A stretch of 64,000 bases of DNA from Phoenix dactylifera. Lineage: Eukaryota; Streptophyta; Magnoliopsida; Arecales; Arecaceae. The translations under genes and the position numbers were made by a program. The DNA is taken from the NCBI RefSeq assembly GCF_009389715.1, contig NC_052400.1, forward strand, positions 1,488,001-1,552,000, written 5' to 3'. This document shows positions 34,934 to 47,185 of the stretch, piece by piece (the first letter of the stretch is position 1; each line of letters opens with the position of its first letter). The notes under the pieces are model-generated. The model searched no databases, was not told where the DNA came from, and saw nothing but the letters and a program-made list of their open reading frames with translations.

Positions 34934-35827
34934 TGTTGCTAACTGTTGCTGGAAATTGGACCCGGGGGCGATCGTCGGTCGAGGAGGGGGAGCAGCGGGT
35001 GGACACAGGGGAGTGGCGGTCCGTCGGCGGGCGGCGTCCTCCGTCTGGGTGCCTGCAGAAAAGCTGGTGGCCGGGTCTTCCGGCGCCGGCCCTCCGATGC
35101 TTAAGTCAGAGGGGGCAGATTGTGTTTGAGAAAAAGAGAAGGAACAGTATCTGTAGAGTATGGTCTCTCTCCCCCCCTCTGAGAAACAAGGGCTCCCTTT
35201 TATTAGGGGGGTTGGTTTACCTGTGATGTGATGGGGCGAGGCCGTTGTACGGCTCAGCATGTTGCTTGGATTCGGCTCACGATCGGGTGAATCATTGCAT
35301 TGATATCGGAGGTGAGGTCGTCGTACGACTCGAGCTGGCACGCAATCGGGTGAATCATTGCATTGATGTCGGAGGTAAGGCTGAGATCAGAGACTTATCA
35401 TAGTTGATTGGACTCTGCTGGGTCGACTTGCCATGGAGAGCTGCGAGTCCGTAGATAACAGGAGCCATGCGCATTAATTGTGGAGTAAGCCAGAGTTTCG
35501 CATTAATTGTGGAGTAAGCCGGAGATCCGCATTAATTGCTGAGCAGGCCGGAGAGGCGCATTAATTGTTGAGTGAACCGGGGGTCTGCAGAGGCCATGCG
35601 CATTAATTGCTGGGGCAGTGGCAGGATATGGCCCTCGGCCGTACTTCGGAGGGGTTCGGCCGTAGTAGGTGGTCGACAGGGACAGACCTTTGAGGTCAGG
35701 AATTCTCCAGGTCGGAGGTTCTTGAAGGTCGGACGCCGACCTCAGTCGTCCGAGGTCGGCGGCCATTGCGGCCCTCCAGTGGCGGGGTTACTATATTACC
35801 GGGGGGAAAACTTGTATTCTCCCAACA
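34934..35827 (-). repeat. Element 2, 3' LTR (884 bp core plus 10 extra terminal bases)
   Basis: On the minus strand it begins TGTTGGGAGAATAC at 35827. The LTR proper ends ccagcaaca at 34944, but ten more bases, gttagcaaca, precede the target duplication at 34929-34933. The TATA word is altered here (taataaaa at 35197-35204) relative to the other LTR. Confidence 0.88.
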
Positions 35828-35843
35828 CTACCCCCCGACTTCC
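35828..35843 (-). other. Polypurine tract of element 2
   Basis: Minus strand: ggaagtcggggggtag, directly before the LTR. Identical to the tract of element 3 (62297-62312). Confidence 0.75.
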
Positions 35844-36519
35844 GAGTCCGAGCAGCTTGCAAGTTCGGACGCGGGAAGTAGAAATTGTCATTGTAGTTAT
35901 TGAGGTCGGAGGGGGTCGCGTCCGCATCCTTACGCGGTCTTGGAGCTTTTATAACGGAGTCTGCGCCCTTTGGCACTTCGAGGTCGCTTTTTGGATGGCG
36001 AACTTATAACGGGCGTCTGCGTCCTTACGCATCCCGAAGCAAGTTACAATGGGGACAGCGCCTTTTGGGATCTCCGAGATCGCTCCGTACGGCGAACTCA
36101 TGATGAGGGTTCTTGGGCCCAATGGGGCGGCGCCTCGATCTCGTGGTCGAGGTCCATTCTTAAATGGGTACGCCGTTTCGCGCCTCAAAATAAACACGCG
36201 GCTTGATCCGAGGTCAGACGTTTCTGATCTCGTATTGGCAGGATAATAATCTGGGGAGGCGGAGGTTAGATCGACGCCCCACGTGTCCCTGAGGCTTATT
36301 AAATGGGGGGAGCGGGGGTGACGTCCGCTCGTCTTTCAAGGTGGTCCGGTTTTGCGGACCCATGATGAGGTCGTGAGATCCGATGGGACGGCGCTTCGAT
36401 TTTGTACCCGACTTATTGATCCGGAGTGAATGCGGTGCTTCGGCTTCCGAGGCCGACACATGGCGTAATCCAGACGGGGGGTGGGAACCGAACCCGCCGA
36501 TCTGGGCCGTCAAGGGGTC

Positions 36520-36527
36520 TATATAAA
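36520..36527 (+). promoter_or_regulatory. TATA box for the antisense gene of element 2
   Basis: The word gtctatataaacccc lies 217 bp before the ATG at 36737. It matches in position the TATA-like box of the homologous gene in element 1. Confidence 0.55.
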
Positions 36528-36736
36528 CCCCACGAATCTGTCCTAAGAATTATATTTGGTTGCCTTTCGTTTTTGCCGTTTCCTCCCTCGCTCCGCCTTT
36601 CGACCAAATCTTGCCGACGGTGCCCGGAGCGATTTCCGGCGACTTTTCCGTAGGTTCCCACCCTGTGCTAGCTAGGATTCCACTTTCTCCTCCCCTTTAC
36701 TCCCTTTACCTCTAGTTTATTTCATTTCTCTGTAAA

Positions 36737-38865
36737 ATGGGTTCTGGTCCAGAGGATGTAGGGTCGAGTCTGTCGGGGGAGGAGTTGGAGTTAATCCGCT
36801 CCCGGTTCTTCTTCCAGCCCGGGTTTCGTCTTGAAACCACGGGGCCGGAGGATAGGGGTGACGCGGCCGCCCACAGGTCGGATCGCGGTCCACCGTGAGA
36901 TGCTCTGGGCCGGCCTGCGGTTTCCTGTTCACGAGTTCGTGAACAACTTGCTGGTAGAGTACCAACTCGTTCCAGCACAGCTTGCTCCGAAACTCGTGGA
37001 GGACCATAATCGGGTTCTTGTCCTTGTGTCTTGCGCACGGGGATCCCGACCTCGGTGAGTGTTTTTTCGCCGGTGCTTTTTATTAAAGAAAAACCCGGCG
37101 GATGCAGGGTAGCTATACTTCGCCTTTCGAGGCGGTATGTCACTCTTCCAGGGTGCCCCTTCCTCTATTCACGATTGGAAGGTAAAATTTTTCTTTCTTG
37201 CGTCCGAGGTGCCGTGGAGGTTTAACCGAGGTGGGGGCACCCTCGGTTGAAAGCTCTCAATAGGCTTTCCGAGCCCTCGGGGAGGGAGCTGAGGGTCTTG
37301 GACTCCCTACGAGCCCTCGGGAAGGGGTTCAACCTAACCGAGCTCCTATGGGAGGGCGCCTTGGCGAGCGTGGGCTTGAGTTCGGCGCGCCCCGAGGGTA
37401 AGAGTAGTCGCATTGCTTTGTTTCTATCTGTTTTCTCTTCTTACTAACATTGGTTTGACACTTGGGAGAATTTTTCGTTTCAGACATCCCCCACATGCCG
37501 ACCAGCAGCACGTCCCTCTTCTCTCGATTGAAGAGGCGGGAGGCCGAGGCCGGAGGGGCTATTCCCCAGCCTCGGAAGAAGTCGAGATCGGCCGGCGCTT
37601 CCACCTCGGCCGGGACGGGAGGCCCGGAGGTGGGGGCTTCCGCAGCTGGCCAGGGGCTGACACGGGCCGCCGGCGATGCGGGCCCAGCAGCCCCTCTCTG
37701 TCCCGCCCCCGTCGCCCCGGCGGGGGGGGGGGGGGGGGGGCGACCATAATCCATTTACGGCGCCCGGGGCTTGAGCCGACCAGAGGCCCCGAGGTCCCTA
37801 GCTCGGACGAGCCGAGCTCTTCAAGGGCCCAAAGGGAGGAGTCGGGCGAGCCAGGATCCCCACTCCTCGAGGGGAGCTCGGCCATCCACGACGCCGATGT
37901 CGCACGCGCCGTATTTCGGCGTGCAATGCTTCTAGCGGACTGGGCCAAGTTCCAGAACTTGCCGCTGGAAGAGATCGTCGACGGTACCTACCGCAATACC
38001 GCTCGGGTAAGCTACTTTTCCAATTTTTCTTGGGCTATTGGCGAACACGTTGTACGTTTTTCAAATCATAATTGCTTTACCCTTTTTCTCTTGCAGCACA
38101 TTCACGAAGTTGACACCCTAGTGTTCATTGCCCAAGGGTGTCAAGAAGAGACTCGGCGGCTCATCCGGCAATTGGAGCCGGCTAAGAAAAGAATTGCTGA
38201 GTTGGAGGCGGCACTGGCTGAGGCCGAGACGCGGAGGGAGGCCACTGAGGCCGGGCGCCTGGCTATGGTCGAGGTGCTCGAGGAGGAAAGGGCCGCCCAT
38301 TCGCTGGCCAAGTCGGCCCTGCGCGCCTCGGAGGCGCGACTGGGGGAGGCCCAGTCCGAGATCGCGGGCCTCAAGTACGAGGTGGGGTTTTTCCGCCTCA
38401 AGATCGAGCAGCTTGAGGTCCGGGAGAAGAGGGCACTCGAGCGAGCCGAGAATGCCGTGGAGCTCTTCAAGGAGTCGGAGGAGTTCCGCGACATGCTGGA
38501 GGAGGAGACTGTGGACGGGTTTCTCCGGGGCTTTGATAACTTTCGAAAGCAGATGGCCCGGATCTGCCCCCAGTTCGACCTTTCGACTATCCGTCCCGAG
38601 AATGAGGCTGGGCTACAGCTCCGACTCTAACGACGTTCCCGCCGCCCCTTATGTCCGAAGAAGATCTCGCTGAGGCCGAAGCCGAGGCAGCCGAGCCGGT
38701 GGTGGCGGAGGCCCTCCCTCGCGAAACTAGCGAGGACGTTCCCGGCGGCGCCAGCCCGAGGCCCCCGCCGCAGATCCCGAGCCCGTACCCACGGAAGGCC
38801 CCCAGGTCACCGCCGTGGATGACCCCGAGGGTAACGCCGACGCTGCTGCCGCCTCTTAGGACTTA
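36737..38865 (+). pseudogene. Antisense three-exon gene of element 2, frame-broken homologue
   Basis: Homologue of the antisense gene at 19810-22179. Proposed exons are 36737-37397, 37484-38006 and 38097-about 38865, with GT..AG borders and phases 1 and 0, exactly as in element 1. Exon 1 keeps LRFPVHEFVNNLLVEYQLVP and SIHDWKVKFFFLASEVPW, the Transposase_28-type parts, but changes frame (near 36880) and contains stops near 37110 and 37240. Exon 2 has basic patches (RLKRRE, PRKKSR) and is shifted at an 18-G run (about 37724-37740). Exon 3 encodes a coiled coil, then a tail with VDGFLRGFDNFRKQMARICP like the element 1 tail; the frame shifts again near 38630. It can no longer make the protein, but the structure is clear. 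Confidence 0.75.
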
Positions 38866-39927
38866 GGCTTTTATCTTCTCTTTACTGTAAATGAGGTCGG
38901 CCTTCAAGTTTGTTAAACGGCCGACCTCCAATTTTGTACTTAGCTTTTCGGCATTTTGCTAATGAAGGTATCTTCTTTTGCCATTCTGCGCTTACTTTTC
39001 CTTTTTTCTCCTTTAGCCGTAAGCATGACCGGTGCTTTAACTTATTATTTTACCGACCCTCGACTTCGCGTCCTAGCCTTTGGGCTGCTTGATAAAGACA
39101 TACTTTTTGGCTGTGTTTTGCTCTTCTTTTTCTTAGCTTATTTAAGTGTCTAGCAAATTTCACCAAGTGTTGGAGCTCGGATTTCAGAGCTCACAGGGGT
39201 TGTTGGGCTCAGTTTTCGGATTCTTGAGGCACCAAGTTCGGGCCTCAGACCCCCGGAAGGGGCCTTATCAGACTTGTATAAGTCATTATTGGGGCACTTG
39301 GCCAAGCTTTTGAGTTTGGCTTTTTTGGGGCGTAGGTTCACGAGAATGTCAGGGCTGTTCCCCGACGGGGGGCATGAGCCAATAGCCAAACCGCCGTCGG
39401 GGCTTTCACGGTCGTTGCCCTCGGGCTTTGCGAGGTTCCGACAAGCAGAGTTGGAAAACTGTAGAGGATACTTCGGCCTTCTTGAGCTCGATTAGCACGC
39501 CCGCGGTCGAGGTCATCTTCGATTGATGCCTCGGTGTGTGGGGGCCGAATCGGACCCCTTGCTCGAAAAGGTTTGCATGAGTTGTCATGAGGGTTATCGG
39601 TAGGGGGAGCGTGCATGAGGTCGATGGGACCTTGGTCCTAGACCGACTTGTGGGGGCGACCCGGCCTTGGCCGGGGTAAATTCCCGACCTCAATCGGGAT
39701 TTTGCTAGCAATATGTAGATAAATATAACAAGGCGGGCGTCGAGCGGGATGTACCTTTTGCATTCCCAGAGTTGTGCGCCACATAGCGGAGTGGGTTGTT
39801 CCATTTCCTCGTCGACTTTCGGAGTCATTCTTTGACTTGTTGGGGGCTCCGGGCTTCTTACGGACCCGATGACGCCTGCCGAAGTTGAGAGGATCCGGGA
39901 AGGCTTCATTGATCTGCGGCTCTTTCC
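38866..39927. other. Element 2 spacer between antisense gene and tandem array
   Basis: No recognised domains. It likely includes the 3' UTR of the antisense gene. The word gaggtcgg and relatives recur here as elsewhere in this element. Confidence 0.45.
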
Positions 39928-40800
39928 GAGGTCGAGGGAGTTTGGGACTCTACGGTCGAACCTCGGGGCATCCCGACCTTGGTCGAGGAATCTTGCATCA
40001 GGTCGGTGGGTCTGGGGACGCTCTGCCGACCTGCGATACATTCCGAGGTCGAGGGAGTTTGGGACTCTACGGTCGACCCTCGGGCATCCCGACCTTAGTC
40101 GAGGAATCGTTCGTCAGGTCGATGGGTCTGGCACGCTCTATCGACCTGCGACACTTCTCGAGGTCGAGAGAGTTTGGGACTCTACGGTCGACCCTCGGGC
40201 ATCCCGACCTTAGTCGAGGAATCGTTCGTCAGGTCGATGGATCTGGGCACGCTCTATCGACCTGCGACGCTTCCCGAGGTCGAGGGAGTTTGGGGCTCTA
40301 CGGTCGACCCTCGGGGCATCCCGACCTTAGTCGAGGAATCGTTCGTCAGGTCGATGGGTCTGGGCACGCTCTATCGACCTGCGACGCTTCCCGAGGTCGA
40401 GGGAGTTTGGGACTCTACGGTCGACCCTCGGGGCATCCCGACCTTAGTCGAGGAATCGTTCGTCAGGTCGATGGGTTTGGGCACGCTCTATCGACCTGCG
40501 ACGCTTTCCGAGGTCGAGGGAGTTTGGGACTCTACGGTCGACTCTCGGGATATCCCGACCTTAGTCGAGAAATCGTTCGTCAGGTCGATGGGTCTGGGCA
40601 CGCTCTTATCGACCTGCGACGCTTTCCGAGGTCGAGGGAGTTTGAGACTCTACGGTCGACCCTCGGGGCATCCCCGACCTTAGTCGGAAAATCGTTCGTC
40701 AAGTCGATACTTCATCGTCCTGCGATACTTTCCGAGGTCGAGGGAGTTTGGGACTCTACGGTCGAGCCTCGAGGCATCCCGATTTTAGTCGAGGAATCTG
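39928..40800. repeat. Tandem array of about eight 117-bp units in element 2
   Basis: The word gaggtcgaggg (or a close variant) starts units near 39928, 40044, 40160, 40276, 40393, 40510, 40628 and 40733. Each unit holds gtttgggactctacggtcga, then a stretch with catcccgaccttagtcgagg. The array sits between pol and the antisense gene, the same place as the arrays in element 1, but its sequence is unrelated. Confidence 0.93.
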
Positions 40801-40915
40801 AGGATCACAGATGACCCGACATTAGAAGGGATAATCATAATCATTGAAATGGGCAATTCATTTGTAGAAAGGAGACTGAGTTCATATTCCTAATTGTCCT
40901 GAACCCCTAGGGGTT

Positions 40916-43900
40916 TCATTGGTAGTACATTCGTAGATTCTCGGAGTTCCAGCTTCGCGGAATCGGGGTCCCCTCTAGGAATTTCAATTTGTATGCTCCG
41001 GGTCGTTGTACTCGGGCGATTTGATACGGCCCTTCCCAATTTGAGGCGAGCTTTCCCTGCTCGGTCGGTTGAGAAGCCTCGGCTCTCCTGAGGACGAGGT
41101 CCCCTACTTTGAAGAGCTTGGGCTTGACTCTAGAGTTGTAGTATTGGGCCGTTTTCTGTTGGTATCTTGCCATACGGACCCGGGCGACCTCTCGTGTCTC
41201 TTCAACAAGATCCAGGTTGTTTCTGAGCCGGGAAGAGTTGGTGTCGGGGTCGTAATGCTCCACCCTTGAAGAAGGGAGGGCCGATTTCCAGGGGGATGAC
41301 AGCCTCAGTGCCATATGCTAGGTTGAAGGGGTCTCTTCTGTGGGCAGTCGGAACGTAGTCCGGTACGCCCAGAGGACGTTGTACAAGTCCTCGACCCACT
41401 GTCCTTTGGACCGATCGAGCCTAGCCTTGAGTCTCTGCAAAATGGTACGGTTAGTTACCTCAGTTTCTCCGTTTGTCTGGGGATGGGCGACCGAGGTGAA
41501 GCGGTGGTCGATGCCGAGCTCAGAGCAAAATTTTCTGAAGTGGACATTGTCGAACTGCCGGCCATTGTCAGATATAGGGATACGGAAAAGTCCGAATCTG
41601 CAAATTATGGATTTCCACACGAAGTTCCGCATCTTTTGCTCGGTGATCCGGGCTACAGGTTCGGCTTCGACCCATTTGGTGAAGTAGTCGATGGAGACGA
41701 CCAGAAATTTTCTTTGCCCAGTGGCCAGAGGAAAGGGCCCCAGAATGTCGATCCCCCACTGGGCAAACGGCCAGGGGGCGATGATTGAAGTTAGCAGGGC
41801 CGAAGGTCGGCGTTGGATGTTGGCGTTCCGTTGGCACCGGTCACACTTCCGAACGAAGTCCATCGCGTCCTTCTGGAGCGTGGGCCAGTAATATCCTTGC
41901 CGCAGGATCTTATAGGCTAACGCCCGACCTCCCAGGTGATTTCCGCAAATTCCTTCGTGGACTTCTCGAAGGGCATAGTCCGCCTCAGAGGGGCGGAGAC
42001 ATCGTGAAGCTTGACACTTGATCCGGCGAGCCTCTGTCTCGTCATGTGGAAGGGCTCCGTCTTGGAGATAGCGGACGAACCCGTCGATCCAGCTCGGCTC
42101 GAAGTCGATGCACATGGTGGGCTCGGGTTCCTCCGTGCTGGGCGTCTGAAGGTACTCGAGCGTTGTCCCTTGGGAAGCTCGCTCATGCGGGAGGTCGCCA
42201 GTTTGGACAACTGGTCTGCCCAGAGATTCTCCGCTCTGGGAATGTGCTGAATACTGAAAGAGTTCAAGGTAGACGCGAGTTCCCGCACTTTTTGGAGATA
42301 TTTCTGCATTGATGGCTCTTTTGCTTCAAAGTCTCCCTGAATCTGGCTTACTATCAGCTGGAAATCGCTGAAGGCCGTCAGGTCTTCCACTTTCAGCTCC
42401 TTCGCTAACTTGAGCCCGGCGATGAGAGCCTCGTACTCAGCCTCGTTGTTTGAGGCCGGAAACTCGAGGCGCAAGGCTTGCTCGGCCACCACTCCGTCCG
42501 GGCTGGTGAGGATGAGTCCGGCCCCGCTACCCCCCGAAGTTGATGACCCGTCCGAGTGTAGGACCCATGGTAGCCTTGGGGTTTCCTCCATGGATGCGGA
42601 TGGTAGCTCGGGGTCGTCTGGCAGGGTGCACTCTACGATGAAGTCGGCGAGTATTTGAGCTTTAATAGCCGGCCTGGGCCGATATTCGAGGTCAAATTCT
42701 CCGAGCTCGACCGCCCATTTGGCGATCCTCCCCGCACGATCCGACCTTTGCAGTATTTGCTTCATAGACTGGTCGGTCAGTATGGTTATTGTATGCGCTT
42801 GGAAATAAGGCCGGAGTCTCCGAGCTGAAATGATAAGAGCAAAGATCGTCTTCTCAAGTTTGGAATATCGGGTCTCAGCATCTCTGAGGACTCGGCTGAT
42901 GTAGTAGACCGGCTTTTGGAGCTTATCCTCTTCCCAGACGAGGACTGAGCTCACTGCAACTGGGGAGACGGCCAGGTATAAGTAAAGGACTTCGTCCCTC
43001 TGAGGCTTGGTGAGTAGTGGGGGAGAGGCCAGAAGGCTCCTGAGCTCTTCAAAGGCTTGCTGGCATTCTTCTGACCACCGAAAGTCCTTTGGCCGCTTGA
43101 GGATCTTGAAGAATGGGAGGCAGCGCTCAGCCGATCGGGAGACAAATCTCCCCAAGGCGGCAATCCGCCCGGTAAGCCGCTGCACCTCCTTGACTGTCCT
43201 CGGCGGCGCCATTTCTTGCAGTGCTCGGATTTTCTCGGGGTTGGCTTCGATTCCGCGCTGGGTCACTATGAAACCCAGAAACTTGCCCGAACGCGTACTT
43301 CGCTAGATTGAGCTTCATTCGGTATCTCCTGAGCTTGGAGAACGTTTCGTTGAGGTCAGCTACATGGTGCTCCGCCGCTCGGCCCTTCACCAGCATGTCG
43401 TCCACGTAAACTTCTATATTTCGGCCGATCTGGTCTTTAAAGATTTGGCTGACCAGCCTCTGATAGGTGGCTCCAGCGTTCTTCAGGCCGAAGGGCATCA
43501 CCTTGTAGCAATAGGTGCCCTTGTCGGTGATGAAGACCGTCTTCTCCTCATCTTCTGGCGCCATTCGGATTTGATTGTACCCTGAGAAGGCGTCCATGAA
43601 AGTCAGCAGTTGGTGTCCTGAGGTAGAATCGACGAGCTGGTCGATGCTTGGGAGGGAAAAACTGTCTTTTGGGCAAGCCTTGTTCAGGTCGGTGTAGTCC
43701 ACGCACATGCGCCATTTCCCGTTGGCCTTCTTTACGAGGACTACGTTGGCGAGCCAGTCTGGGTAGGAGACCTCTCGGATGAAGCCGGCTTCAAGGAGTT
43801 TATCCACTTCCTCGGCCGCAGCTCGTTGCCGTTCCGGGGCGGAGCCCCTTTTCTTCTGCTTTACAGGTCTGCTGGTTGGCTTCACCTGGAGTCGATGGAC

Positions 43901-46296
43901 CATGACCTCAGGGTCAATTCCCGGTACGTCTGCGGGCGACCAGGCGAAGATATCGGTATTGTCTCGCAGGAAGCTGATGAGGTGATCCCTCTCGCGGGCA
44001 CCAAGGCCGAAGCCGACCTGCACAGTTAGCCCGGAAAAATTTTCTCGTAGTGGAACTTGAACGAGAAGCTCACCAGGCTCTACTTGCTTCTTCCAAAGGT
44101 TGTCCCTCGCATCCAGGGTTTCTATGGGTAGCGAGGGGCCCGTTGGCTGAATCGGCGTCTCGGTCGGTTGCCTTACTCTGTGGGCCGCCATGTAGCACTG
44201 CTTGGCAACCAACTGGTCTCCACGGACCTCGCCCACTCCTTGGCCAGTGGGAAACCGCATGAGGAGATGGCGGGTTGAGACCACGGCTCGGAGGGCATTT
44301 AGCCCTGGCCGCCCAAGGATGGCGTTGTAGACTGAGGGCAGACGGACCATAAGGAAGTCCGCCCTCACAGTGCTCTCCCGGGGAGCGAGGCCAACTGTGA
44401 CAAGGAAGCTGGCCTCACCTTCAACTGGGACCGAGTCTCCGGTGAACCCAACCAGTGGGGTATTAATTTTTCGGAGACGTCCTTCTGGCAACCCCATTTT
44501 TTGGTAGGCATGGTAGTACAAAATGTTAGCTGAACTTCCATTGTCAACTAGGACACGTTTTACATCAAACTTATTTACAATCATGGAGATGACCACAGCA
44601 TCATCATGAGGGGTCTCAACCCCTTCTAAATCCTCGTCCGAGAACGAGATGGCTTCGGAAGTGCGTGGGCGCTTCGGAGGAACATCTTGGGTTGGCTCTC
44701 CAGCGGAGGTCCCTCCCCTAATGACATTGATGGTGCCGGCGATGGGTCTGTTGTCATTTGGATTCTCAGGGGGCGTGGTATTTTCTGCTGGCCTCCTCTC
44801 TTCACGTCGGTTCCGTATGAACCGATTGAGCACCCCGTGGCGAATAAGCGCCTCGATCTCATCTCGGAGCTGAATACAGTCCTCCGTGTCATGCCCATGG
44901 TCTCGATGGAAGCGGCAGTACTTCCTGGGATTGCGCGGGAATCCCGTATCCCGCATGGGAGGTGGAGGTCGGAAAAAGTCCCGGCCTTCAATCTCCATCA
45001 AAATCTCGGCTCGGGGTGCATTGATGGGTGTGTAATTTTCGTACTTCCCTGGGTACGCCCGAGGCCGTGGTGGAGATCTTGATCGAGGCGGGGTCCTCCG
45101 TTGTGGCTGTCCCTGCTTCCGAGGCGGGCTCCTCAGTCGGGGAAAATTCTTCTCTCGACGGGGGGATCGGCTTCCTTATCGGCCGCGCTCTTCGCGGCGC
45201 TTCTTTTGCTTTCTTGAGGCGGGCTCAATCGCACCCCGCCTGGAGGCGATTGCCTCCTCGGCCTTAGCGTACTTCCGGACTCGGGCCAGCATTTCGGTGA
45301 AGTCGGCCGGGAAGCTCTTCTCGATGGAGAAGAGAAATCGATAGAGCGAACTCCAGTCTTCAGAGCCGACATGGCTATTGACTGGTCTAGCTCGCGAACT
45401 TCCCACGTGGCGGCAGTAAAACGGTCCAGATACTCCTTGAGGGATTTCCCCTCCTTCTGCTTGATGTCCAGGAGGGAATCTGACGTCCGCTGTTGGCGTC
45501 GGCTGGCAGCGAAATTGGTAGCAAATTGCCTGCCGAGTTGCTCGAAGGAAGATACAGTGCTCGGCTTTAGCCCAGAAAACCAAAGCCGGGCTGTCCCTCG
45601 AAGAGTCGCCGGGAAGGCCTTACAAAGTACGGCCTCTGAGGATCCTTGTAGGGCCATGAGAGCTCGGTAGCTCTCCAAGTGGTCGAGGGGGTCGGTGGTT
45701 CCGCTGTAGAGCTCCACTTGAGGCATCTTGAACCTCGTGGGGACCGGCTCATCCTCGATCTGGCGGAAAAAAGGGGATTTGGTGGCGAACTCAAAATCTC
45801 CCTCCTGCCTTGCTTTCTTACTGTGGAGCGCTTCAATCCGGCGCTCCAAGTGCTCAACTTTCCTGTCGAGCTCCCCAACCCGTGGAATCGTCACCGTGGT
45901 TTGCTCTGGCTCACGGTGGTCTGGGACGGATTCAGCTTCAGAGGGTTGGGGTCTTCTGTTGAGACCTTCCCCCGGTAACTTTCTCTGGGGGGAGGTCCGC
46001 CCCTCATTGTTGGCTCTGGAGGAGCCATGAAAGTTCTGGCCTGGGAGAACCGGGCCATTAGGGGGAAACTCCGGCAGGACCTGGGCCTGCGGGGGGAGCG
46101 TTGGTAAGGCTTCCTCACGCCGTAGGCCTTGAACGGCGGCGGCCAAGGCCTGGACTTGCTGCACCAGGACATTGAATTGCTCCAGCTGGACCTGAGGAAC
46201 CGGGTCAGCCGGAGTAGGCGAATTCTGGACGGAATGTCCAGGACTCTGTGGGGGACGCCGGGAGATGTTGGAGGTCCCCTTGCTTCTCAACTTCAT
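40916..46296 (-). pseudogene. Element 2 gag-pol, broken by at least five frameshifts
   Basis: Gag starts at ATG 46296 (MKLRSKGTSNISRRPP), close to the Gag of element 3. Seen in order: Gag core (KAFPATLRGTARLWFSG), Cys/His motif (YCRFHRDHGHDTEDC near 44890), protease (VLVDNGSSANIL near 44550, with Asn where Ser or Thr is usual in the D[ST]G motif), RT (WRMCVDYTDLNKACP near 43700, YVDDML near 43400), RNase H, a second RNase H-like domain (WVLHSDGSSTSGGSGAG near 42540), integrase finger and core (SDNGRQF near 41560), and the end at 40916. The frame changes near 45345, 43285, 42000, 41335 and 41275, and a stop lies at 45176-45178. No intact Pol can be made. Confidence 0.9.
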
Positions 46297-46311
46297 GATC
46301 GCGACTCGGAC

Positions 46312-46329
46312 CCTTCCTCTAGCGCCAAC
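46312..46329 (-). other. Primer-binding site of element 2
   Basis: Minus strand: gttggcgctagaggaagg, directly after the 5' LTR. Same as in elements 1 and 3. Confidence 0.8.
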
Positions 46330-47180
46330 TGTTGCTGGAAATTGGACCCGGGGGCGATCGTCGGTCGAGGAGGGGGAGCAGCGGGTGGACACAGGAGAGT
46401 GGCGGTCCGTCGACGGGCGGCGTCCTCCGTCTGGGTGACCCGGCCATCGGCCCTCCGATGCTTAAGTCAGAGGGGGCAGATTGTGTTTGAGGAAAAGAGA
46501 AGGAACAGTATCTGTAGAGTATGGTCTCTCTCCCCCCTCTGAGAAACAAGGGCTCCCTTTTATAGGGGGGTTGGTTTACCTGTGATGTGATGGGGCGAGG
46601 CCGTTGTACGGCTCAGCATGTTGCTTGGATCGGCTCACGATCGGGTGAATCATTGCATTGATGTCGGAGGTGAGGTCGTCGTACGACTCGAGCTGGCACG
46701 CAATCGGGCGAATCATTGCATTGATGTCGGAGGTAAGGCCGAGATCAGAGACTTATCATAGTTGATTGGACTCTGCTGGGTCGACTTGCCGTGGAGAGCT
46801 GCGAGTCCGTAGATAACAGGAGCCACGCGCATTAATTGTGGAGTAAGCCAGAGTTTCGCATTAATTGTGGAGTAAGCCGGAGATCCGCATTAATTGCTGA
46901 GCAGGCCGGAGAGGCGCATTAATTGTTGAGTGAACCGGGGGTCTGCAGAGGCCATGCGCATTAATTGCTGGGGCAGTGGCAGGATATGGCCCTCGGCCGT
47001 ACTTCGGAGGGGTTCGACCGTAGTAGATGGTCGACAGGGACAGACCTTTGAGGTCGGAAATTCTCCAGGTCGGAGGTTCTGAGGTCGGACGCCGACCTCA
47101 GTCGTCCGAGGTCGGCGGTCATGCGGCCCTCCAGTGGCGGGGTTACTATATTACCGGGGGAAAACTGTATTCTCCCAACA
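46330..47180 (-). repeat. Element 2, 5' LTR (851 bp)
   Basis: Minus strand, from TGTTGGGAGAATACAG at 47180 to ccagcaaca at 46330. TATA box ctataaaaggg at 46558-46564. It lacks about 30 bp near 46440 that are present in the other LTR. Confidence 0.9.
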
Positions 47181-47185
47181 ACTTC

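Larger units (their letters stand above)
34934..47180 (-). mobile_element. Element 2: Tat-type Ty3/gypsy LTR retrotransposon, decayed
   Basis: About 12.2 kb, read on the minus strand and flanked by the 5-bp target duplication acttc (34929-34933 and 47181-47185). Layout from its own 5' end: LTR (47180-46330), primer-binding site, gag-pol (46296-40916), spacer with a tandem array of about 117-bp units (39928-40800), antisense gene (plus strand, 36737-38865), polypurine tract, LTR (35827-34934). The layout is the same as element 1, although LTR and tandem repeats are unrelated. By eye the LTRs differ by roughly ten substitutions and several indels, including a block of about 30 bp. It is therefore older than elements 1 and 3. 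Confidence 0.92.

Noticed and set aside
39869..40814. Open frames of 114-309 codons in the element 2 array
   Set aside because: They are translations of the 117-bp tandem units in several frames.
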